Positions 1-4,953 of a stretch of 5,591 bases of DNA are shown here, one piece after another. The notes under the pieces are model-generated. The model was not told the origin of the DNA. It was given only the letters and a program-made list of their open reading frames with translations, and ran no database searches. Position 1 is the first letter of the stretch. The number at the start of each line of letters is the position of its first letter. The translations under genes were made by a program, and so were the position numbers. The stretch is from an uncultured Alphaproteobacteria bacterium. Lineage in GTDB: Bacteria > Pseudomonadota > Alphaproteobacteria > RF32 > CAG-239. The stretch covers positions 1-5,591 of the forward strand of contig CATGXW010000070.1 of NCBI GenBank assembly GCA_949542085.1. Direction: 5' to 3'.

Positions 1-55
1 TGTATTGTCGATCGGTGGTATTTCAGGCTACTCAAAAGCAATGGCAAAATTCAGA
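1..55 (+). repeat. 55-base direct repeat shared with 1010-1064
   Basis: Bases 1-55 are identical to 1010-1064, encoding the end of the pilin helix. Extending to about base 110, there are only about five differences, after which the copies diverge sharply. The true repeat probably starts left of the window. It is a candidate recombination block between the two pilin genes. Confidence 0.9.
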
Positions 56-550
56 ATTAACAAGACAATGGATCAGATTTCTATGTTAGTTATGAATATC
101 CGTACATTGTTCTCAGGCAGTATGGATTATACCGGGTTGAAAAATTCACTGGCAGTACAATTAGGGGTTATTCCCGGAGAAATGATTGTCGGAACCAACA
201 AGACCAGTGGAAGCACATTAATTAATGCTTATCAGGGAGGAGTTCGTGTCAAAGCTGGAGATGTTGGCGGTGATAACCGTTCATTTACTATTCAATATGC
301 TGGTTTGTCTCGAGAAGGTTGTATCGCCTTGGCAACAGCTGACTGGGGTTCGCAAGCCGGTTCCGGTTTGATTGGTATTGCGTTGAATACAAGTGACAAC
401 GTTGGTGAATTAGTAGATGAAGATGATTTAGTGTCTTCTCCAGAAACAGGGAAGTATACTGTTGATGATTTGCCAATTACGCTTTCTGCAGCAACTGCTC
501 AATGTGCTGTTGCTGAAGGGCTAAAAACAATTACTTGGTATTATTACTAA
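2..550 (+). CDS. Type IV pilin-like protein, copy A (5' partial)
   Basis: This is the mature part of a type IV pilin or pseudopilin, a subunit of a surface fibre assembled from the inner membrane. The frame is already open at base 2, so the start codon, leader peptide and first residues of the hydrophobic helix lie outside the window. The TTG at base 5 is an internal codon, not a real start. The visible N-terminus VLSIGGISGYSKAMAKF is the end of the conserved pilin transmembrane/assembly helix, followed by an amphipathic stretch (NKTMDQISMLVMNIRTLF). Near the C-terminus are a conserved ADWGSQAGSG block and two cysteines (codons at 320 and 503) that could form the usual C-terminal disulfide. 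The product ends in WYYY, close to the WDYY of copy B. A strong terminator follows 20 bases after the stop, so this copy appears to be its own transcription unit. Pilin fold is clear; whether it is a major or minor subunit is not determinable. Confidence 0.85.
   Translation, partial: VLSIGGISGYSKAMAKFRINKTMDQISMLVMNIRTLFSGSMDYTGLKNSLAVQLGVIPGEMIVGTNKTSGSTLINAYQGGVRVKAGDVGGDNRSFTIQYAGLSREGCIALATADWGSQAGSGLIGIALNTSDNVGELVDEDDLVSSPETGKYTVDDLPITLSAATAQCAVAEGLKTITWYYY
335..370 (+). repeat. Second conserved DNA island in pilin copy A (matches 1347-1382)
   Basis: 35 of 36 bases match between this stretch and 1347-1382, the single difference being 358 (C) against 1370 (T). It encodes TADWGSQAGSGL. 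Both flanks are diverged, so the two genes share islands of near-identity separated by variable segments. Confidence 0.85.
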
Positions 551-569
551 GCAGATATATTCTTCTCTC

Positions 570-600
570 AGAGGGTTTGGAAACGAACCCTCTTTTTTAT
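570..600 (+). terminator. Rho-independent terminator of pilin copy A
   Basis: An 8-bp perfect stem (AGAGGGTT at 570-577 with AACCCTCT at 586-593) is followed directly by a T run (TTTTTAT). It begins 20 bases after the stop codon. The 3' flank of copy B has the same order of parts (short TATTCTTC-like tract, GC-containing hairpin, T run), suggesting that terminators were duplicated along with the pilin genes. Confidence 0.9.
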
Positions 601-867
601 TATAGAGACATCATTAGCAATGAAATATTATAAAAAAATTAAGCAGGGGCTTGTCCCCTCTTAATTTTTAGAGGGATTAACAACAGGTTGTTACACAGTC
701 AACAACACATCTATTAGGGGATTTTGTTATAAACAAAAGGGGATAAATATGTTTGCTGTAGATTTTTAGAGGCTTTTTTATTATGATGAGGGAAAGTTGT
801 TTGGTTTTATGACTAAAGTTATACGTCAATAGGGTACAATATATATAAAACCTAACTAAGGATAAGA
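601..867. other. Long intergenic stretch with hairpins, no supported gene
   Basis: No convincing coding sequence is present. A hairpin at 632-669 has an AT-rich base, an AGGGG/CCCCT upper stem, loop CTTGT and T or A runs on both sides, so it could act as a terminator in either direction. An 11-base direct repeat ATTTTTAGAGG occurs at 664-674 and 762-772. A 7-bp inverted repeat TTTTGTT/AACAAAA lies at 722-738. A promoter-like pair, TTGTTT (797-802) and TATACG (820-825) with a 17-base spacer, points toward copy B. The extent and structure would allow a small RNA or long 5' leader, but nothing identifies one. Confidence 0.4.
632..669. terminator. Possible bidirectional terminator hairpin
   Basis: The arms TTAAG-C-AGGGG and CCCCTCTTAA pair with a single bulged C around a five-base loop. 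They continue into AAAAATT on the left and AATTTTT on the right, giving a T run after the stem on either strand. It lies downstream of the copy A terminator and upstream of copy B, isolating the two units. The sequence shows the structure; terminator function is inferred. Confidence 0.55.
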
Positions 868-896
868 TTGTTCATAATTTATTAATCTGTTATATT
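868..896 (+). promoter_or_regulatory. Sigma70-type promoter candidate upstream of pilin copy B
   Basis: TTGTTC (868-873) and TATATT (891-896) are separated by exactly 17 bases, in an AT-rich stretch. The predicted transcript start near 903 lies about 18 bases before the AAGGAG Shine-Dalgarno at 921. Copy B therefore seems to keep promoter and ribosome-binding signals although its start codon is not recognisable. A second pair with a 17-base spacer, TTGTTT/TATACG, lies at 797-825. Confidence 0.5.
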
Positions 897-920
897 TATA
901 CTATGAGCAACGAAGAGTTT

Positions 921-974
921 AAGGAGAAGAAAAATAGTTCGTTTGGCTAAAAACGAGCAATTTTTCTTCTCCTT
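921..974 (+). repeat. Long hairpin over the start region of pilin copy B
   Basis: The outer arms AAGGAGAAGAAAAAT (921-935) and ATTTTTCTTCTCCTT (960-974) are perfect 15-base inverted repeats. The stem continues inward (937-944 with 951-958; one G-T wobble, one A/A mismatch at 936/959) to a six-base loop GGCTAA. The left arm contains a strong Shine-Dalgarno, AAGGAG (921-926), so folding in mRNA would hide it. The last stem base is six bases before the pilin frame at 981. This could be a mutational scar, a regulatory hairpin or a recombination substrate. It is not a good terminator because only TTT follows. Confidence 0.75.
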
Positions 975-980
975 TATCGT

Positions 981-1589
981 TTGGAGCTAGGTGTATTAGC
1001 GATTATCGGTGTATTGTCGATCGGTGGTATTTCAGGCTACTCAAAAGCAATGGCAAAATTCAGAGTAAACAAGACATTAGATCAGATTTCTATGTTAGTG
1101 ATGAATATCCGTACATTGTATTCTGCTAACGTTAACTATGCTGGCCTGAATGATACTGTTGCTATTCAGATGGGTATTATTCCGAGAGACATGCTGCCTT
1201 CCGGTAAAACAGAAGCAAATGCCTCTGAAATTATCAACGCTTATCAAGGACGCGTTAAAATCGGAGCCGCAAATGTTGGCGGAAACGATCGTTCATTCTT
1301 TGTCGTCTATTCTGGTTTAACTCGTGAAGCTTGCGTTTCTATTGCGACAGCTGACTGGGGTTCGCAAGCTGGTTCCGGTTTGCAAGCTATCCAGATTAAA
1401 GGAACTGCCGATAGTAAAGATAAAAGTGTAACTCTTACCAGTAAAGAAGTTTGTGGTGCCACAGAAACCAGTGCAAAAGGTGCCGGATGCCATCCTATTG
1501 ATAAATTGCCGGTTGCTTTGTCTGCTGCGGCTCTTGAATGCACAAACACGGCTGATGGCGGTAATGAAGTTCGCTGGGACTACTACTAA
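981..1589 (+). CDS. Type IV pilin-like protein, copy B, lacking a recognisable start and leader
   Basis: This second pilin paralogue has an intact body and its own terminator. Recognisable pilin sequence starts at ELGVLAIIGVLSIGG, just where the mature protein should begin after a prepilin-peptidase leader. A family-typical leader with a Gly before the mature N-terminus is missing. The frame is open from 951, but the only extra codons (KRAIFLLLYR) come from the inverted-repeat arm. TTG at 981 is the first conventional start codon and would give a protein with no leader and no Shine-Dalgarno at a usable distance. A good Shine-Dalgarno (921-926) precedes an ATA at 934 in another frame. The body matches copy A in the N-terminal helix, ADWGSQAGSG and the C-terminus. 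It has four cysteine codons (1332, 1452, 1488, 1539) against two in copy A, hence an extra candidate disulfide loop. It may be a pseudogene, a silent donor cassette, or a gene with a sequence or assembly error at its 5' end. Pilin identity is firm; expression is doubtful. Confidence 0.75.
   Translation: MELGVLAIIGVLSIGGISGYSKAMAKFRVNKTLDQISMLVMNIRTLYSANVNYAGLNDTVAIQMGIIPRDMLPSGKTEANASEIINAYQGRVKIGAANVGGNDRSFFVVYSGLTREACVSIATADWGSQAGSGLQAIQIKGTADSKDKSVTLTSKEVCGATETSAKGAGCHPIDKLPVALSAAALECTNTADGGNEVRWDYY
1010..1064 (+). repeat. 55-base direct repeat shared with 1-55
   Basis: This is the second copy of the repeat at the window start. It includes the VLSIGGISGYSKAMAKFR codons, with no synonymous change over the whole 55 bases. 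That is unusual given how different the downstream variable segments are. Confidence 0.9.
1347..1382 (+). repeat. Second conserved DNA island in pilin copy B (matches 335-370)
   Basis: This is the partner of the island in copy A. Directly after it, copy B diverges completely and carries the longer cysteine-containing insertion. The arrangement is a constant block beside a variable block. Confidence 0.85.
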
Positions 1590-1605
1590 ACATTATTCTT
1601 CTTCC

Positions 1606-1633
1606 AAAAGGGCTTGGCAACAAGCCCTTTTTT
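1606..1633 (+). terminator. Rho-independent terminator of pilin copy B
   Basis: A perfect 11-bp stem, AAAAGGGCTTG (1606-1616) with CAAGCCCTTTT (1621-1631), closes a GCAA tetraloop and is followed by more T. It starts 17 bases after the stop codon. The hairpin is compact, stable and typical. Confidence 0.92.
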
Positions 1634-1663
1634 ATTGCCTGCTGATAATATGTAATCGAAAAT

Positions 1664-1693
1664 AAAAAAGGCATCGGATTAACCGATGCCTTT
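1664..1693 (-). terminator. Terminator for the - strand gpsA/transferase unit
   Basis: GGCATCGG (1670-1677) pairs with CCGATGCC (1683-1690), extended by AAA/TTT, around the loop ATTAA. The A run at 1664-1669 becomes a T run in the - strand transcript, so the best direction is leftward. It lies about 175 bases beyond the stop of the transferase gene and is the clearest end for that unit. On the + strand the three T residues give it only weak terminator character. Confidence 0.8.
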
Positions 1694-1735
1694 CCATTCT
1701 CCCCTAACTTTGCCGGCAAAAGACAAAACGCAATG

Positions 1736-1801
1736 TTTTTCTTCTTATGCCATTATAGTGTAGTGAAAATGTGTTGTGCACTTATAATGGTATAAGAAAC
1801 A
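1736..1801. repeat. Imperfect inverted repeat in the convergent intergenic region
   Basis: The left arm TTCTTATGCCATTATAGTG (1742-1760) is mirrored by CACTTATAATGGTATAAGAA (1779-1798), with one G-T wobble and one bulged base. The loop is about 18 bases and also contains short GTG/CAC symmetry. Weaker pairing (TTT/AAA, TGT/ACA) extends outward. The A/T-rich stem lacks a clear T run next to it, so it is not a classic terminator. It could be part of the 3' end of the - strand mRNA, a processed hairpin, or a small non-coding repeat element. Confidence 0.65.
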
Positions 1802-1868
1802 CCATCATCGTGAACAATTATAAGATAATTCTATTCCATCACTTTTCCAGATACCCTAGCCAAAGGGA

Positions 1869-3305
1869 CTATTTCTGCTCCACCAAGCCATGGACGATTT
1901 CGGTAATGCCAGGAAAGTCTATTGTTCCTTGAAGCGCTAAATTTTGAGCCTGGCCGTAGATAAACAACAATGTGTTTTTATCGGCATTTATATTGCTCGG
2001 ATGATCAGAATAAAAGATATACAAACTGTCTTCAGGTGTATTTTTAAGCAGCTTCTCAAGCGCCTTATCAACATAGTTAATGGCGTTGATATATTTCTCT
2101 CTGTCGTTTTTTGGGGCGGCATAGGGCTCTGAATTACGCACACCGACTTCATAATTGGAATGAGAGCTCAACGTGATGATGAAATCAAATTGCTTTTCAG
2201 CCTGCGTTTCTTTATTTTTAGCCAATGCAAAATCTATTGCTTCCACATCATCTATGCCCATTTCACCGCTATTGAGCTCTTGAGGCATATCCTCAAGAAA
2301 ATAAACATCATCAAAGCCATAATGGCTATAAGGAATTTCCCGATTATAAAAACCTTTGATATAACCATGGAAGAATGATGTGCGATAGCCTTTGCTTTTT
2401 AGCTTTTGCGGTAATGAAGTAAATTGACCATAAAAATCTTTCGGCAACATCCAATACATGGCGGCATAAAGTTCTTCGTTATTCGTCAATTTACTCATCA
2501 GCGAAAAATCGGCGTTCGCCGAACAAAAATGCGACAAAGGACGGACTTTATAAACTGCACTTTGGGGAGCCAAAGATTGTAAAAACGGCATAATCTTTTT
2601 GCCATCAGCCTCGCCGTCATAAGCGACATAATCCAAGCTTTCGACCTGAACAAGGTAAATATGCTCAGGCAGCCTTACTTTTTGCAATTCCGGCGGCAGG
2701 GGTTGTGTCGGTTGATGGATGCTTTGCAAAGTTTTTTCTATAATCACCTTTTTATCATAAGATGTCATCAACTCATAAATCCATCCTTGGACGTAGCCCA
2801 TCGCCTTTGTATAGGCCTTAAAGTCCATATTCGTAAACGGCAGACGGTTAAAGGTATGATACGAGCCTCCCAACAACACCAGCAACGGCACATAAAAAAT
2901 CGAACGCCATTGCCAGCTTTTTTGCGGTGTAAAATAACGCAGCCAGATGAGCTGAGCGATTAAAAATCCTATCGGAAGCAGCAGCAAAGGATTGAGGAAC
3001 GTTGTCCAGACTTTGGTTGCGAACGTCAGTCCCTCACGATATTGCTGAAAAATCACAAACAAAGACAATGGATTGTCAAAATGACTGTGCCAGATGGTTA
3101 ACAAAACAGCTGTTAACGCCTGCCCGATAAACGCTACCGCAATCAAGGGACGAGGCAATGTTAAAACAGCGCCCCACAGACAAAGAGCAAACAACCAAAC
3201 CAAGGTATAATCGAGGTCAACCAAAGGACCTTTTTGAAACCAGATGTTATGCAAGATGACCGTTTCGATACTGCAAAACAATAAAAACAGAATATTCTTT
3301 AACAT
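1869..3305 (-). CDS. LTA synthase family membrane sulfatase-fold phosphoglycerol/phosphoethanolamine transferase
   Basis: This is a membrane enzyme of the LtaS/alkaline-phosphatase superfamily, which moves phosphoglycerol or phosphoethanolamine from phospholipids to an envelope acceptor outside the inner membrane. The ATG at 3305 is preferred: GAGA lies six bases upstream, whereas an in-frame TTG at 3317 has no better site. That gives 478 residues. About five hydrophobic segments lie near residues 3-21, 33-50, 53-72, 104-123 and 134-148, as in LtaS. The sulfatase domain follows from about 215: VQVES with metal-ligand Glu222; SANADF with Ser262 where LtaS has its nucleophilic Thr; FHG (His313) and YNRE (Arg322); SSHSNY (His382); YSDH (Asp434/His435). 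All expected active-site elements are present, though Ser replaces Thr and Asn follows where Asp is usual. It lies 20 bases after gpsA, probably co-transcribed. The acceptor is unknown: periplasmic glucan, capsule, lipid A or protein are all possible. Confidence 0.85.
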   Translation of the reverse strand: MLKNILFLLFCSIETVILHNIWFQKGPLVDLDYTLVWLFALCLWGAVLTLPRPLIAVAFIGQALTAVLLTIWHSHFDNPLSLFVIFQQYREGLTFATKVWTTFLNPLLLLPIGFLIAQLIWLRYFTPQKSWQWRSIFYVPLLVLLGGSYHTFNRLPFTNMDFKAYTKAMGYVQGWIYELMTSYDKKVIIEKTLQSIHQPTQPLPPELQKVRLPEHIYLVQVESLDYVAYDGEADGKKIMPFLQSLAPQSAVYKVRPLSHFCSANADFSLMSKLTNNEELYAAMYWMLPKDFYGQFTSLPQKLKSKGYRTSFFHGYIKGFYNREIPYSHYGFDDVYFLEDMPQELNSGEMGIDDVEAIDFALAKNKETQAEKQFDFIITLSSHSNYEVGVRNSEPYAAPKNDREKYINAINYVDKALEKLLKNTPEDSLYIFYSDHPSNINADKNTLLFIYGQAQNLALQGTIDFPGITEIVHGLVEQK

Positions 3306-3325
3306 CTGGTTTCTCAAACAGCTGA

Positions 3326-4291
3326 TTAATAAAACTCTTTCTTCAAATCACGCTCAAAAATACTGCGAATGGTTTGCTTGATATCGGCGTTTTCATAAAC
3401 AGCTTTATACAAAGCCTGACATATCGGCATATCAATATTTTCGGCATCGGCAATTTGTTTAACAGCCTTTAAGGTCGGCACGCCCTCCGCCAACTTGCCA
3501 AAATCCTCGCCACGGGCAAACTTTTCGCCAAAGGTGCGGTTATGGCTGTGTTTGGAGAACAAAGTCGCCTCATAGTCGCCCAAGTGAGCAAGACCGTAAG
3601 CAGTCATCGGGTTGCCGCCAAAGTGTTTGATGAAACGACCGACTTCTATCGGCGCACGCGCCATTAAAGCTCCTTTTAACCCATACCACTCCAAACCGTC
3701 TAAAATACCGGCGGCAATACCGATAACGTTTTTCAAAGCGGCACCTATCTGATTGCCCATCAAATCTGCACCGTAATATAAACGAATCAAATCGCTTTGC
3801 AGCAATTTAATCAGGCGGTCTTTGACATCTTCTTCATCACTGTCAATAACAGCACAAGACGGAACACCTTTCATATAGTCCTGAACATGTCCGGGGCCGG
3901 CCAAAACAGCAACATGAATATCCTGTTTAATCTCCTCTTTCATAATCGCATGCATAATCTTGGCACCGGGTTCTTCCAACCCTTTCATTGCCAACAAAAA
4001 TGTCTTGCCGGTCAAATCATAGGCGCTCAATTCTTTACACAAACCACGGAAATATTGGCAACCGATAGAAACGATAATGATATCATTTTTCAAGACTGCC
4101 GACAGATTGTCGTGCAAGGTCATGTTATCGGACAAGGTTAAGTACGGATTTTTGCGCGTATCCCGCAATTCCAAAAAGTTGGGCGATGTCGGGATATCAT
4201 ACATATCAACATCAAAGCCGCAATAATTGGCAGCATACCAACCAAGGAAAGTTCCCCAGCGACCACATCCGATTAAAGATAATCTTTTCAT
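3326..4291 (-). CDS. gpsA: NAD(P)H-dependent glycerol-3-phosphate dehydrogenase
   Basis: This cytoplasmic enzyme reduces dihydroxyacetone phosphate to sn-glycerol-3-phosphate, the backbone precursor of phospholipids. At 321 residues it is normal length. It opens with the nucleotide-binding motif GCGRWGT (residues 8-14), then KGLE (Lys103), AGPGHVQD (131-138), and the catalytic-domain signature GAALKNVIGIAAGILDGL with the expected catalytic Lys187. Further blocks are GLAHLGD (233-239), HNRTFGEKFARGE (250-262) and MPICQALYKAVYE near the end. The ATG at 4291 has AAGGA seven bases upstream. A weak promoter pair (TTGCCA at 4355-4350, TACAGA at 4332-4327, spacer 17) is possible. Oddity: GPGHVQD replaces the usual GP-[ST]-[FH]-A-x-E style loop, placing it in a less common branch. 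The transferase gene follows directly, suggesting one transcript linking glycerol-phosphate supply to envelope modification. The assignment is firm despite the divergent loop. Confidence 0.9.
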   Translation of the reverse strand: MKRLSLIGCGRWGTFLGWYAANYCGFDVDMYDIPTSPNFLELRDTRKNPYLTLSDNMTLHDNLSAVLKNDIIIVSIGCQYFRGLCKELSAYDLTGKTFLLAMKGLEEPGAKIMHAIMKEEIKQDIHVAVLAGPGHVQDYMKGVPSCAVIDSDEEDVKDRLIKLLQSDLIRLYYGADLMGNQIGAALKNVIGIAAGILDGLEWYGLKGALMARAPIEVGRFIKHFGGNPMTAYGLAHLGDYEATLFSKHSHNRTFGEKFARGEDFGKLAEGVPTLKAVKQIADAENIDMPICQALYKAVYENADIKQTIRSIFERDLKKEFY

Positions 4292-4406
4292 AGCATATCC
4301 TTATAATAGTTACAGGTAATGCTTTATCTGTAGCGCAAAAAAACGCTGATGGCAAATGTTAGTTACCAGTTATTCTTTATCGGTGATTAGTTGACGGCCA
4401 AACAGA

Positions 4407-4766
4407 TTAAATTGAGCCTTTTTTGGCGCGCTGACGGGTGACGATAGCGCCGATATGGTCAAACTCTTCAAACGAGTGATACGCACAGTCGAGACTTTTT
4501 TTATCCAAATCATAAAAGACCTGATTGGCCAATGTTTGAATTGCATTGTCAATACGCTTAAACGCCGCGTTATAATCCGCATTGTAATTGTTTTTGGTTT
4601 TCTTTTTGACAATGTCATGATAAGCGGAAATAACTTTCGCAGTCTCATCCGCCGAATTTGCATAACCTTTTTCTTCAAAGTCACGCATAATCCGTGCTGT
4701 CGTTTGGTAAAAGCACTTGTTGGTCAAGATGCTTTTCTGCTTTTTATTGTTACTATCAATTATCAT
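4407..4766 (-). CDS. Small hypothetical protein
   Basis: I do not recognise this gene. The ATG at 4766 gives 119 residues. An in-frame TTG at 4826 would add 20 residues rich in Lys/Phe, and an internal ATG at 4688 would remove 26. No start has a strong Shine-Dalgarno. The product is soluble-looking and mostly helical in composition, with no signal peptide or membrane segment: a Lys-rich N-terminal part, MRDFEEKGYANSADETAK, then NAAFKRIDNAIQTLANQVFYDL and an acidic-to-basic end (FEEFDHIGAIVTRQRAKKGSI). It reads as genuine protein, whereas the overlapping frame at 4684-4370 is compositionally poor (long runs of Lys, Arg, Thr). It lies 115 bases upstream of gpsA in the same direction, so co-transcription is possible but not shown. 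Confidence 0.5.
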   Translation of the reverse strand: MIIDSNNKKQKSILTNKCFYQTTARIMRDFEEKGYANSADETAKVISAYHDIVKKKTKNNYNADYNAAFKRIDNAIQTLANQVFYDLDKKSLDCAYHSFEEFDHIGAIVTRQRAKKGSI

Positions 4767-4853
4767 TCCTGTTAATCCATAGCTTTTTGTAAATTTTTTA
4801 GTAGCACAAAATAATTTTATTTGCAAGCCCCTTTATAACCTTGCGTTACATTC

Positions 4854-4885
4854 ATTATAGCTGATTTAGTTTACCAAAATGTTAA
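4854..4885 (-). promoter_or_regulatory. Leftward promoter candidate for the small hypothetical gene
   Basis: Read on the - strand, a perfect TATAAT lies at 4859-4854. The best upstream partner, TTAACA (4885-4880), is 20 bases away, longer than ideal. The -10 match is strong and the -35 weak. It would give a transcript with roughly an 80-base leader before the ATG at 4766. Confidence 0.35.
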
Positions 4886-4941
4886 TTCAAGATAGACATT
4901 TTAATAAGCGGATATTATCTTTTGTACATCACTTATTTGAA

Positions 4942-4947
4942 AAGGAG
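4942..4947 (+). promoter_or_regulatory. Shine-Dalgarno that fixes the nitroreductase start
   Basis: AAGGAG six bases before ATG 4954 decides against the upstream in-frame ATG at 4879. A TATTAT at 4913-4918 could be the -10 of its promoter, but no convincing -35 is visible at the right distance. Confidence 0.8.
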
Positions 4948-4953
4948 ACAATC

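Noticed and set aside
620..664. Tiny ORF MKYYKKIKQGLVPS.
   Set aside because: It overlaps the hairpin at 632-669, lacks a Shine-Dalgarno, and ends inside the right arm.
680..710. Short AACAAC/GTTGTT symmetry with a TTACACA resembling a DnaA box.
   Set aside because: It is a single partial match with no cluster of boxes and no replication gene nearby; chance is likely.
921..974. The hairpin as an integron attC site.
   Set aside because: Its ends (AAGGAG/CTCCTT) do not match the RYYYAAC/GTTRRRY core sites, no integrase is seen, and the pilin copies are not arranged as cassettes with such sites at both ends.
921..980. The hairpin as a Rho-independent terminator or attenuator.
   Set aside because: The stem is AT-rich and only three T residues follow, in contrast to the two strong terminators nearby.
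903..1589. ATG 903 gives 15 codons (MSNEEFKEKKNSSFG) and then TAA (948-950) in the same frame as the pilin body, as if stop readthrough joined them.
   Set aside because: No Shine-Dalgarno precedes 903, the peptide does not look like a prepilin leader, and the following codons are just the inverted-repeat arm. Recoding of TAA is not supported.
4321..4375. Possible - strand terminator after the hypothetical gene (T run at 4346-4337 in leftward direction).
   Set aside because: The pairing CTGGTAA/TTTGCCATCAG before the T run is broken by mismatches and bulges, so the stem is too weak to call.
4370..4684. Overlapping - strand frame of 104 codons.
   Set aside because: It is dominated by Lys, Arg, Thr and Ile without protein-like pattern; the frame at 4407-4766 is the better candidate.
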